DNA from: an uncultured Oscillospiraceae bacterium
GTDB taxonomy: Bacteria > Bacillota_A > Clostridia > Oscillospirales > Oscillospiraceae
DNA: 64,000 nt
Direction of reading: 5' to 3'
Assembly: GCA_900757695.1 (NCBI GenBank)
Contig: CAAEOU010000174.1
Coordinates: 61,636 to 125,635, forward strand
The position numbers were made by a program, and so were the translations under genes. The notes beneath the pieces are model-generated. The model ran no database searches and was not told the origin of the DNA. It saw only the letters and a list, made by a program, of their open reading frames with translations. This document shows, piece after piece, positions 34,094 through 41,551 of the stretch (positions are counted from its first letter, which is position 1; every line of letters begins with the position of its first letter).

Positions 34094-35032
34094 GTGATTA
34101 TAAGCGCCAGTCGACGAACAGACATTCCAACATACTATTCAAATTGGTTTTTCAATCGAGTTATGGATGGCTATGTACTGGTTCGAAATCCCATGAATGC
34201 GCACCAGATAAGCAAGATAGCTCTGAACCCTGATGTTGTTGATGGGATTGTTTTTTGGACCAAAAACCCAATTCCAATGCTCAATGAATTGAAGATTTTA
34301 CACGATTATATGTATTATTTTCAGTTTACACTTAATTCGTATGCACAGGATGTTGAGGCGCATGTTCCTAATAAGCAGAAACATATTATTCCTGCATTTA
34401 AAAAACTATCGGATATGATTGGTCCTGATCGTGTTATCTGGAGATATGACCCTATTTTTCTAAACGACACATATACTCCAGAATACCATATTCGATATTT
34501 CGAAAGAATCGCAAAAGAATTAAGCCCATATACAAAAAAATGTACCATCAGCTTTATCGATTTCTACCGAAATACCTCAAAAAATGTTTCTGGCTTATCT
34601 CTACGTGATTTTCCAGAAGAAACTCAAAAGAGTCTTGCGAAAGAGTTAGCTGCAATTGCCCATAGCTATGGTCTACTAATTGATACTTGTGCAGAAGGTA
34701 TTGAATTACAGGAATACGGTATTGAACATGCCAGATGTATAGATGATCGCTTACTAAGCAAACTGTTAGAATGTCCTCTCGACATAGGGAAAGATAAAAG
34801 TCAACGTCTTGAGTGCGGTTGCATTGAAAGCATTGATATCGGAGCATATAATTCATGCCGTAATGGCTGTAAGTATTGTTACGCAAATTATAGTGAAAAA
34901 ACAGTGCGTTCAAATTTCGCCAAGCACATTCCCGACTCGCCCTTGCTTTTTGGCGAAGTCGGCTCCGATGATAAAATAACGGAACGAAAAGTTATGAGTT
35001 GCAAGATAAATCAAATTAGATTTGACATATAA
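34094..35032 (+). CDS. DUF1848 Fe-S (radical-SAM-like) protein
   Basis: A 312-residue protein. It begins with the DUF1848 hallmark MIISASRRTDIPTYYSNWFF, followed by GYVLVRNPMN and VVDGIVFWTKNPIPML, which suggest a TIM-barrel-like core. It carries a C-terminal cysteine set C241, C243, C255, C259, C262 (the last three as CRNGCKYCYANYS), which suits an iron-sulfur cluster as in radical-SAM or photoproduct-lyase-like proteins. GTG start with a GAGGTG site just upstream. The chemistry of DUF1848 is not established as far as I know. Pairing with a methyltransferase-like gene is notable. Confidence 0.8.
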   Translation: MIISASRRTDIPTYYSNWFFNRVMDGYVLVRNPMNAHQISKIALNPDVVDGIVFWTKNPIPMLNELKILHDYMYYFQFTLNSYAQDVEAHVPNKQKHIIPAFKKLSDMIGPDRVIWRYDPIFLNDTYTPEYHIRYFERIAKELSPYTKKCTISFIDFYRNTSKNVSGLSLRDFPEETQKSLAKELAAIAHSYGLLIDTCAEGIELQEYGIEHARCIDDRLLSKLLECPLDIGKDKSQRLECGCIESIDIGAYNSCRNGCKYCYANYSEKTVRSNFAKHIPDSPLLFGEVGSDDKITERKVMSCKINQIRFDI

Positions 35033-35093
35033 TTTTTTCTATCACAATTCTATCGATTTCCAGCTCTAATTTTTGAATTTTCTCCTGTAACGC

Positions 35094-35140
35094 AAAAATG
35101 TGGGTGTCGAGGATTGGTTTCCTCAATGCCCACATTTTTT
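35094..35140 (+). terminator. Terminator after the DUF1848 operon
   Basis: AAAAATGTGGG pairs with CCCACATTTTT, with an inner GAGGA/TCCTC stem, followed by T residues. Position after the operon fits. Confidence 0.65.
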
Positions 35141-35249
35141 GCTTCTGCCTCAGATTCTTCTGCTCCTCGGCCATCTTGACCCGCATGGTCTGATAGCATT
35201 TTCATCAAACCATACACTGCGGTCCGTGGGCAGAAAACTTACCACCTTG

Positions 35250-35307
35250 CGAGCGCACCACATTCGCATTGTGGGGGTCGTCGGTTCGAATCCGATCAGG
35301 TCCACCA
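35250..35307 (+). tRNA. 5'-truncated tRNA-Ala(CGC)-like fragment
   Basis: The 3' three-quarters of a tRNA are visible: the anticodon stem CCACA/TGTGG (35258-35262 and 35270-35274) around TTCGCAT, giving anticodon CGC, variable loop GGGTC, T arm GTCGG-TTCGAAT-CCGAT, acceptor strand CAGGTCC, discriminator A and encoded CCA. The matching 5' acceptor strand (GGACCTG) and full D arm are absent upstream. This looks like the tRNA-end copy left at one side of an integrated element. It is followed by a terminator. The fragment is unlikely to be functional. Confidence 0.7.
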
Positions 35308-35312
35308 AGAAG

Positions 35313-35349
35313 AGAACCACTGCAGTTATTCTGCCGTGGTTCTTTTTTA
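35313..35349 (+). terminator. Terminator after the tRNA fragment
   Basis: AGAACCACTGCAG pairs with CTGCCGTGGTTCT (one unpaired position) across TTATT, followed by six or more T residues. Confidence 0.85.
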
Positions 35350-35454
35350 TATTTTTGCATCAAAAATACCCATTGGCATACTCGTCCAAGCAGGCATTCC
35401 AGATAGCTTGTCTGGGCGACATTAAATTTCTTAAAATACTTTTCGACAATATAT

Positions 35455-35482
35455 TTCACAATTCGACAAAGTGTGATACAAT
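35455..35482 (+). promoter_or_regulatory. Promoter of the IbrA/IbrB-like pair
   Basis: TTCACA, 16-nt spacer, TACAAT, about 60 bases before the IbrA-like start. Repeated TTCGACAA motifs just upstream (35442 and 35462 regions) may be a regulator site. Confidence 0.55.
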
Positions 35483-35542
35483 AAACTGCAACATAAACTG
35501 GATGATTTTTCCTGTCTCTGGAATAGAAAAGGTTATGATTGT

Positions 35543-36877
35543 ATGACACGGCAGTACCTAACGCAAAACGTATATGAAGCCTTTCAGCAGCGGATGCACT
35601 TTATTTTTACAGAATTTGATAATATTTTTGTCTCGTTTTCCGGTGGGAAAGATAGCGGTCTTCTCTTAAACTTAACTCTGGATTTCCAAAAAAAATACTA
35701 CCCAAGTAAACCCATCGGGGTATTTCATCAGGATTTTGAAGCCCAATACACCGTTACAACGGAATATGTGGAGCGAACCTTCCAGAGACTGTCCCAAGAT
35801 CCAATGGTGGAACTGTACTGGGTCTGCCTTCCCATGGCGGCCCGGACCTGCTTCAGCAGCTACCAAATGTACTGGTATCCGTGGGATGATACCAAGCAAG
35901 AACTCTGGGTCCGTCCCATGCCGCAGCATCCCTATGTAATTCACCTACAGAACAACCCCATAACGACCTACCAATATCGGATGCATCAGGAGGACTTGGC
36001 CAAGCAGTTTGGCCGCTGGTACCGGCTCTCTCATGGAAAGCAGAAAACCGTCTGTCTGCTGGGCATCCGCGCCGATGAATCGCTGCAGCGGTACAGCGGC
36101 ATTCTGAATAAAAAATACGGTTATCGAGAACAGTGCTGGATCTCCAAGCAGTTCAAGGACACCTATGCCGCCTCCCCTCTCTATGACTGGTCCATCGACG
36201 ATATCTGGCACGCCAACGCCTTGTTCGGCTATGATTACAATCGGCTATACGATTTATATTATATGGCCGGCTTGAAACCGAGCCAAATGCGGGTGGCTTC
36301 CCCTTTTAACGACGCAGCAAAAGACAGCCTGAACCTTTACCGCGTAATCGATCCGGAGATTTGGACCAGGCTGGTGGGCCGGGTTCGGGGGGCAAATTTC
36401 GGTGCCATTTACGGCAAAACCAAAGCACTGGCCTATCGGGGACTCTCCCTGCCGGATGGCCATACCTGGGAGTCCTACACCAAATTCTTATTGGCGACGC
36501 TCCCTGCCAGACTGCGCAATAACTACATCAAGAAGTTCCAGACTTCTCTGAACTTCTGGCACAAAACAGGAGGTGGTCTGGAGGAGAAAACCATTCAAGA
36601 ACTCCTCGCCCATGGCTACCATATCCGGCGCAACGGTGTGTCCAATTACACGGTGATGCGCAACTCCCGGGTCATTTTTTTAGGGAAAATCCCGGATCAT
36701 ACCGACGACATTAAATCCACAAAGGACGTTCCCAGCTGGAAGCGCATGTGCTACTGCATTCTCCGCAACGATCATACTTGCCGCTTTATGGGGTTTGGCC
36801 TAACGCGGGAACAGAAACGGCAGATAGACGCGCTGAAGGCAAAATACAAACAGGTGGTGACTCAAAATGAGGTTTAG
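35543..36877 (+). CDS. IbrA-like PAPS-reductase-family protein (DUF3440)
   Basis: A 444-residue ATP-pyrophosphatase/PAPS-reductase-like protein. The PP-loop is FSFSGGKDSG (about 31-39), followed by HQDFEAQY and LLGIRADES, then the IYDWSIDDIWHAN-type region and a DUF3440-like C terminus (NYIKKFQTSLNFWHKTGGGL). IbrA and the DNA phosphorothioation protein DndC share this fold, so sulfur or adenylate chemistry on nucleic acid is possible (inference). It overlaps the ParB-like partner by 11 bases, the same arrangement as ibrA-ibrB. Confidence 0.82.
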   Translation: MTRQYLTQNVYEAFQQRMHFIFTEFDNIFVSFSGGKDSGLLLNLTLDFQKKYYPSKPIGVFHQDFEAQYTVTTEYVERTFQRLSQDPMVELYWVCLPMAARTCFSSYQMYWYPWDDTKQELWVRPMPQHPYVIHLQNNPITTYQYRMHQEDLAKQFGRWYRLSHGKQKTVCLLGIRADESLQRYSGILNKKYGYREQCWISKQFKDTYAASPLYDWSIDDIWHANALFGYDYNRLYDLYYMAGLKPSQMRVASPFNDAAKDSLNLYRVIDPEIWTRLVGRVRGANFGAIYGKTKALAYRGLSLPDGHTWESYTKFLLATLPARLRNNYIKKFQTSLNFWHKTGGGLEEKTIQELLAHGYHIRRNGVSNYTVMRNSRVIFLGKIPDHTDDIKSTKDVPSWKRMCYCILRNDHTCRFMGFGLTREQKRQIDALKAKYKQVVTQNEV

Positions 36878-37406
36878 AAGCCCTGTGTATCACGTGACCG
36901 CAGTTCCTGTGGAAAAGATCGAGCCAAATACATACAATCCCAACGCCGTTGCCCCGCCTGAGCTCAAGCTGCTGTATGACAGCATCAAACAAGATGGCTA
37001 CACGATGCCGGTTGTCTGCTATTATGATAAGGAGCGGGACAAGTACATCCTGGTAGACGGATTTCACCGCTACCGCATTATGCTGGATTACCCAGACATC
37101 TATGCGCGGGAGAACGGAATGCTGCCAGTCAGCATCATCGACAAGCCCTTGGACCACCGGATGGCCAGCACCATCCGCCACAACCGAGCCCGTGGTACCC
37201 ACAACGTGGATTTGATGAGCAATATCATCAAGGAACTGCATGAATTGGGGCGGTCAGACGCATGGATTTCCAAACACTTGGGCATGGAGAAGGACGAAAT
37301 TCTCCGCTTGAAGCAGATTACCGGCCTGGCCGCGCTCTTTCAAGAGATCGACTTCGGCGCGGCATGGCAGCCTGTCGAGGAAGAGGAAGAGGCACCCCCT
37401 GTGTAA
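36867..37406 (+). CDS. IbrB-like ParB/sulfiredoxin-fold protein
   Basis: A 179-residue protein with a ParB N-terminal (nuclease/CTPase-like) fold: VEKIEPNTYNPN, then ILVDGFHRYR (61-70) and RHNRARGTHNVD (104-115). An HTH-like segment follows (ELGRSDAWISKHLGMEKDEI). The tail is acidic. IbrB proteins always travel with IbrA; in E. coli they affect expression of immunoglobulin-binding genes, and the molecular action is unclear. The pair lies at the right-hand edge of the island next to housekeeping genes. Confidence 0.82.
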   Translation: MRFRSPVYHVTAVPVEKIEPNTYNPNAVAPPELKLLYDSIKQDGYTMPVVCYYDKERDKYILVDGFHRYRIMLDYPDIYARENGMLPVSIIDKPLDHRMASTIRHNRARGTHNVDLMSNIIKELHELGRSDAWISKHLGMEKDEILRLKQITGLAALFQEIDFGAAWQPVEEEEEAPPV

Positions 37407-37433
37407 ATACGTCTCTTTTTTCATTTTGGGTCT

Positions 37434-37475
37434 GTAAAAGAAATGACACGACGTACGTCGTGTCATTTCTTTTAC
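37434..37475. terminator. Perfect 42-bp palindrome between convergent genes
   Basis: The 21-base half beginning GTAAAAGAAATGACACGACG is followed directly by its exact complement. It lies 27 bases after the IbrB-like stop and covers the stop codon of the convergent superoxide dismutase gene. As RNA it forms a long hairpin ending in CTTTTAC on both strands, so a bidirectional terminator is the simplest reading. Confidence 0.7.
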
Positions 37476-38083
37476 CCTCGATGCAGTCTTTTATTTACGC
37501 CATCCCAGTTGATAACATGGAACCAGGCATCAATATAATCTGCCCGCAGATTTTGGTACTTCAGGTAATAAGCGTGCTCCCAAACATCCAGGGGAAGAAT
37601 GGGCGTCAACCCCTGAGACAGCGGATTATCTTGGTTCGGCAGGGCAATGATATGAAGGTCCCCAGAGGAATCAGCCACCAACCACGCAAATCCAGAACCA
37701 AACTGTCCCAGCGCCGCAGCCTTCATCTCTTTCTGCCAAGCTTCCTCCCCACCGAAATGCTCTGCAACCGCGGGTGACATTTTCTGCCCGGCAGGCGCCA
37801 TAAGATCAAAGAAAAGATCATGGTTATAGACCCCGCCTCCATTGTTCCGCACTGCGGTTCGCAGACCATCGGGCAGTTCCTCCAGCTTTGTCAAAAGTGT
37901 CTCCAATGTCCAGGTGTGATATTGAGGATAGGCCTCCAGTGCCTTGTTGAGGTTATCCACATAGGTTTTCAGATGCTTATCATGGTGAAAATGCATGGTC
38001 GCTTCATCCACATAAGGCTCCAAAGCATCATAGGCATACGGCAGCGGAGGAAGCGCGAACGGATAGGTCGTCTGTGCAATCAT
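37472..38083 (-). CDS. sodA: Superoxide dismutase, Mn/Fe type
   Basis: A 203-residue Mn/Fe superoxide dismutase that converts superoxide to oxygen and peroxide in the cytoplasm. It starts TTYPFALPPLPYAYDALEPY after two residues and shows the metal ligands in MHFHHDKH, VYNHDLFF and the C-terminal DVWEHAYYL. ATG 38083 has TAGGAGGTAACC upstream; longer in-frame starts are not supported. Useful for an anaerobe meeting oxygen. It has its own promoter with a DtxR-like palindrome. Confidence 0.96.
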   Translation of the reverse strand: MIAQTTYPFALPPLPYAYDALEPYVDEATMHFHHDKHLKTYVDNLNKALEAYPQYHTWTLETLLTKLEELPDGLRTAVRNNGGGVYNHDLFFDLMAPAGQKMSPAVAEHFGGEEAWQKEMKAAALGQFGSGFAWLVADSSGDLHIIALPNQDNPLSQGLTPILPLDVWEHAYYLKYQNLRADYIDAWFHVINWDGVNKRLHRG

Positions 38084-38120
38084 AAGGTTACCTCCTATGG
38101 TATACGGGATTGTCTTTTGA

Positions 38121-38170
38121 TTAGCATAAGCTAACAATCGTAGTATACTCTTTTTTTGTCAAAAAGTAAA
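38121..38170 (-). promoter_or_regulatory. Promoter and palindrome upstream of superoxide dismutase
   Basis: On the minus strand TTTACT, 17-nt spacer and TATACT (boxes at 38165-38170 and 38142-38147). Just downstream lies the inverted repeat TTAGC-ATAA-GCTAA (38121-38134), resembling a DtxR/MntR-type operator. A metal- or redox-responsive control is inferred. Confidence 0.6.
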
Positions 38171-38244
38171 TAGGGCAATCAAAAGAAAGGATGCCATCTC
38201 TTTCTTCTCATGCAGAGATACCTCCCCTTCCATGCTCCTTTCTC

Positions 38245-38273
38245 TTGCACCCCGCCCCAAAATACTATATACT
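38245..38273 (+). promoter_or_regulatory. Promoter of the threonine ammonia-lyase gene
   Basis: TTGCAC, 17-nt spacer, TATACT, about 48 bases before the start codon. Confidence 0.65.
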
Positions 38274-38320
38274 AAAAAATCAAGAGATATTCAAACAATA
38301 AACGGTACGGAGGAAACAGG

Positions 38321-39526
38321 ATGCTTACCCTTGACAAAATATATCACGCCGCTTTTGTGCTCAAAAAAGTGGCCCGAAAAACCGACCTCATCAGAGCCAC
38401 AAAGCTCTCCAAGCAATGTGAGCTCTATCTGAAAACGGAAAACTTACAGGAGACAGGAAGTTTTAAGCTACGGGGCGCTTACTACAAAATCAGCCAGCTG
38501 ACAGAGGAGGAAAAGAGCCGCGGCATCATTGCATGCAGTGCAGGCAATCACGCCCAGGGGGTCGCTATGGCGGCAACGCAAAGCGGTATCCAGTCCTTAA
38601 TTTGTATGCCGGACGGTGCTCCCATCAGCAAGGTGGAAGCCACAAAACAGCTGGGAGCGGAAGTCCGCCTGGTAAAAGGCGCCTATGACGACGCCTATGC
38701 CACTGCCCTCCAGCTCCAGGAAGATACCGGCGCCACATTCATCCATCCCTTTGATGACGACGAAGTCATTGCCGGCCAGGGCACCATCGGCTTGGAGATC
38801 TTGGATGAACTGGAAAATCCCGACGCCGTTGTGGTCCCCATCGGCGGCGGTGGACTGATTTCCGGGGTGGCCTACGCCATCAAACACCTCAATCCCAATG
38901 TAAAAATCTACGGGGTCCAGGCCGCCGGCGCCGCCAGCATGGTAAAAAGCCAGCAAGAAGGCACCCCGATCACGCTGGACCAGGCAGAGACCTTCGCCGA
39001 CGGCATTGCAGTCAAGCATCCCGGAGACATTACATACCAGTTGGTGGAACAATACGTGGATGAGATCGTTACTGTCAGTGAAGATGAGATTGCCGCCGCC
39101 ATCCTGGCCCTCATCGAAAAGCAAAAAGTGATCGCAGAGGGCGCCGGCGCCGTCAGTGTTGCCGCTGTCCTGTTTCATAAACTGCCGGTAGAAGGGAAAA
39201 AGGTGGTTTGTATCGTCTCCGGCGGAAACATTGACGTCAATATTCTCAGCCGCGTGATTACCCGGGGGCTTCTGACCAGCGGACGAAACGTCAGTCTCAC
39301 CATTGCCCTGACAGACAAACCGGGCCAGCTGCAGGAAGTCTCTGAAATCATTGCCCGCTGCGGTGGAAATGTGGTCTCTGTACACCACGACCGCTCCGAT
39401 GCCAACATGGCCATCACCAGCTGCTTCCTCAAGCTGGGACTGGAAACAAGGGATCATGCCCAAATTGTGCAAATTCAAAAGGAATTGACCCAAGCTGGCT
39501 TTCATTTGGTGTCTGAACGGGTTTAA
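38321..39526 (+). CDS. ilvA: Threonine ammonia-lyase with ACT domain
   Basis: A 401-residue PLP enzyme turning threonine into 2-oxobutyrate and ammonia, for isoleucine synthesis or fermentation. The PLP lysine is in ETGSFKLRGA (about K49), CSAGNHAQGVA follows, and the glycine-rich phosphate loop is VVPIGGGGLISG. A C-terminal ACT domain begins near residue 325 (SLTIALTDKPGQLQEVSEII). Length and single ACT domain fit the catabolic/TdcB-like or short IlvA form; which role applies is not decided by sequence. GGAGG upstream, strong terminator after. Confidence 0.95.
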   Translation: MLTLDKIYHAAFVLKKVARKTDLIRATKLSKQCELYLKTENLQETGSFKLRGAYYKISQLTEEEKSRGIIACSAGNHAQGVAMAATQSGIQSLICMPDGAPISKVEATKQLGAEVRLVKGAYDDAYATALQLQEDTGATFIHPFDDDEVIAGQGTIGLEILDELENPDAVVVPIGGGGLISGVAYAIKHLNPNVKIYGVQAAGAASMVKSQQEGTPITLDQAETFADGIAVKHPGDITYQLVEQYVDEIVTVSEDEIAAAILALIEKQKVIAEGAGAVSVAAVLFHKLPVEGKKVVCIVSGGNIDVNILSRVITRGLLTSGRNVSLTIALTDKPGQLQEVSEIIARCGGNVVSVHHDRSDANMAITSCFLKLGLETRDHAQIVQIQKELTQAGFHLVSERV

Positions 39527-39544
39527 TTTTGCATTTTATCAAAA

Positions 39545-39575
39545 AAGAGGCGCAACGATTGTCGTTGCGCCTCTT
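39545..39575. terminator. Bidirectional terminator between ilvA and the membrane operon
   Basis: AAGAGGCGCAACGA and its exact complement around TTG. The minus strand continues with T residues and the plus strand with CTTTCTC, so it can serve both convergent operons. Confidence 0.85.
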
Positions 39576-39583
39576 CTTTCTCA

Positions 39584-39955
39584 TCATCCCAATTTTCTAA
39601 GTTTCTCCCATAACTCTCGTTTGTGATCATCCAATTTCCGGATCATATGAAAGATGCCGAACAAAAAGGTCAGACTCGCTAAAATGAGAGGATCTGTCAG
39701 GGAAAGAAAATCATAGAGACAGTACCCAAGGGCAGAGAGCAAAAGCAGAGGTATCCCGTAGGAAACAAGCAGGAAAACCACATACTGCCGGTTACTGACC
39801 TGTCGAAAATATTGCTCCCACGCCTCTCCATCCATTCTGCTCGCCTTCCCCTTGACCCAAATCATACCCAAAATAACCGGAATAGACAGCAAAGCCGCTA
39901 TTTTCTGCAATGCAAAAACCAGAACAATCGCCCCCAGCATCTCCATCCGCTGCAC
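39584..39955 (-). CDS. Small membrane protein, last gene of the XRE operon
   Basis: A 123-residue protein with three or four hydrophobic segments (about 8-30, 58-80 and 88-104) and a basic C terminus (IRKLDDHKRELWEKLRKLG). Not recognised as a named family. It follows the other membrane genes at 9 bases and ends at the shared terminator, so it is probably co-expressed with them. Confidence 0.65.
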   Translation of the reverse strand: MQRMEMLGAIVLVFALQKIAALLSIPVILGMIWVKGKASRMDGEAWEQYFRQVSNRQYVVFLLVSYGIPLLLLSALGYCLYDFLSLTDPLILASLTFLFGIFHMIRKLDDHKRELWEKLRKLG

Positions 39956-39964
39956 ATCCCCTTT

Positions 39965-40255
39965 CTATCCACAGACCCCAAACCAGATCAGCAGAGCGAG
40001 GCCAATGGCCCCCAAGATCAATCCGCCGTGAAAGTATGCCCTTTCCTCATATTCGTCAAAACGGTACATCATGTTCGCCGCCATTCCTGCAAAAAGTAGC
40101 GCAAGGCACCCGATCCAGGCTGTGTTTCCTTTTACCACACACAAAATTGTAAAGACTTCAATACAGACCACCACAAAATCCCACGCACGGCTTTTGGAAT
40201 GGGCATCAATTTCGTCATCCCGTTCATCGTAAACAGGGCGCATATGCTTTGACAT
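39965..40255 (-). CDS. Small membrane protein of the XRE operon
   Basis: A 96-residue protein: a polar charged start (MSKHMRPVYDERDDEIDAHS) then three hydrophobic segments (about 27-44, 46-60 and 75-94). The ATG at 40255 follows AAGGGGAGAAG. The DERD-type cytoplasmic motif recurs in the two paralogues upstream, so the family is probably related. Function unknown. Confidence 0.65.
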   Translation of the reverse strand: MSKHMRPVYDERDDEIDAHSKSRAWDFVVVCIEVFTILCVVKGNTAWIGCLALLFAGMAANMMYRFDEYEERAYFHGGLILGAIGLALLIWFGVCG

Positions 40256-40272
40256 GGTTCTTCTCCCCTTCC

Positions 40273-40704
40273 CTATTTCTTCTCTTCGTAGTACATTCCC
40301 ACAAAAAGCTCTATAAAAATGACCAGCACCACGAAAAGTCCCGCGGCCAGGGCCATGCCTGCAAAGGGGAGATACCCTGTTTTCTTCAGACCTACCAAAG
40401 AAGCCACCATAACCACAAACAGTAACACCTGCATAATGTCCAAAGTCTTCGCTTTGCTGGCAAGCCGCACCAACTGATTCCGCTCGTCCATTTGCTCGAT
40501 TCGCGCTTCCCGCGTCTTTTTTCTGGACAGCGCCCGGGCGCTGTCCGCTATCCCAAACGCCATGACAATCAGGCCGAGAATGAGGTTCCACTTTGCCTGG
40601 AACCCATTTGCAGAAGGAGAAGAAAGATCGTAGAAAAAGAAAAGTATTCCAATCGCAAGAATTCCAAGCCCACTCCAGAATTTCTTTTTATCATAAATCT
40701 TCAT
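40273..40704 (-). CDS. DUF2178-like membrane protein
   Basis: A 143-residue protein with four transmembrane segments. A short charged N terminus (MKIYDKKKFWSGLG) and a central cytoplasmic loop with REARIEQMDERNQLVRLASK are shared with the next gene upstream. The layout resembles DUF2178 proteins often found next to XRE regulators in Firmicutes. ATG 40704 has GAGGAGG. Function unknown. Confidence 0.7.
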   Translation of the reverse strand: MKIYDKKKFWSGLGILAIGILFFFYDLSSPSANGFQAKWNLILGLIVMAFGIADSARALSRKKTREARIEQMDERNQLVRLASKAKTLDIMQVLLFVVMVASLVGLKKTGYLPFAGMALAAGLFVVLVIFIELFVGMYYEEKK

Positions 40705-40719
40705 CACAATCCTCCTCAT

Positions 40720-41145
40720 TTACTGATTTCTCTCATAATAAAGTCCGAGCACAATGGAGACAATCTGCAGCACGCCAAAGGGAATTCCCGCTCCTATGAG
40801 CAGCCACAGGAACGCTGTGTCCTTTGTTATTCCATAGCCAATCATACATCCGGCCACCATGGCAAACAGGAAATAGGTCATAATCTCCATCGTCTTTGCC
40901 CGGCACCGCAGTGCAATGTACTGGTTTCTCTCATCCCGCTGTGTAATCCGGTCCTCTCTGGACGCTTCCTTGGAACAGCTTCTCACAATACCGCTTACGC
41001 CAAACGAAAAGAGAAGAATCAGCAGAGTTCCAGCCTTCCAATCAAAAGTCTGAAACCCCGTTTGAACATAGATGCACACACCAACGATTCCCAGCAGAAT
41101 CTCTCCCATCCCGAGAACCCATCCCTTTTTGTTATATATTTTCAC
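40720..41145 (-). CDS. DUF2178-like membrane protein, paralogue
   Basis: A 141-residue paralogue of the downstream gene: start VKIYNKKGWVLGMGEILLGI, loop SREDRITQRDERNQYIALRC, four transmembrane segments, C terminus LGLYYERNQ. GTG 41145 with AAAGGAGG is the likely start; an in-frame ATG at 41175 overlaps the regulator stop. Probably an in-operon duplication. Confidence 0.7.
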   Translation of the reverse strand: MKIYNKKGWVLGMGEILLGIVGVCIYVQTGFQTFDWKAGTLLILLFSFGVSGIVRSCSKEASREDRITQRDERNQYIALRCRAKTMEIMTYFLFAMVAGCMIGYGITKDTAFLWLLIGAGIPFGVLQIVSIVLGLYYERNQ

Positions 41146-41171
41146 AACAGTTCCTCCTTTCTGTTCTCCTG

Positions 41172-41402
41172 TCATTCTTCCTCATATTGCTGATCTTCCA
41201 GTGCTTTGTTCTCCTGCAAGCAGCAGAGGTCCTCTACTGTTGTCCCAAAGACCTGCGCTATGCGATAGGCAAGCATCAAGGAAGGATTATACTGTTCCTT
41301 TTCAATGGAAATAATGGTCCGCGAAGAAACCCGAACCAGATCCGCCAACTGCTGCTGCGTCATTTTGGCTGCTGTTCGCAGTTCTTTTACCCTTGTCTTC
41401 AT
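41172..41402 (-). CDS. XRE-family transcriptional regulator
   Basis: A 76-residue Cro/CI-type DNA-binding protein: MKTRVKELRTAAKMTQQQLA, VSSRTIISIEKEQYNPSLML, then RIAQVFGTTVEDLC, the standard HTH_3 layout without a sensor domain. First gene of the membrane-protein operon, with a near-consensus promoter and a palindrome over its start region, so it probably represses itself and the operon. Confidence 0.9.
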   Translation of the reverse strand: MKTRVKELRTAAKMTQQQLADLVRVSSRTIISIEKEQYNPSLMLAYRIAQVFGTTVEDLCCLQENKALEDQQYEEE

Positions 41403-41419
41403 GGGCGCCTCCTCCTAAA

Positions 41420-41480
41420 ATATGAAGCTCGCTTCTCGTGAAGGCAGCTTCATATTACCATGGACGAACTTTTTTGTCAA
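41420..41480 (-). promoter_or_regulatory. Promoter and inverted repeat of the XRE/DUF2178 operon
   Basis: TTGACA, 17-nt spacer, TAATAT on the minus strand (boxes at 41475-41480 and 41452-41457). A 10-bp inverted repeat, ATATGAAGCT...AGCTTCATAT (41446-41455 and 41420-41429), overlaps the -10 box and the leader. It may be an operator for the XRE protein or a leader hairpin. Confidence 0.75.
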
Positions 41481-41551
41481 TGATAGCCCGACCAAATAAA
41501 AAACTGATGGGAAGCGAGTCAAGGTCTCTCCCCCACCAGTCCTTTGCCTTG

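Noticed and set aside
35016..35186. A 56-codon minus-strand ORF starting MRVKMAEEQKNLRQ
   Set aside because: It overlaps the DUF1848 3' end and the terminator hairpin, has no Shine-Dalgarno and no recognised family. It may be a relic of an older coiled-coil gene, but the hairpin explains much of the sequence.
35205..35549. Minus-strand ORF across the tRNA fragment, reading GGPDRIRTDDPHNANVV
   Set aside because: This is the antisense translation of a tRNA T arm and anticodon arm, a well-known false ORF.
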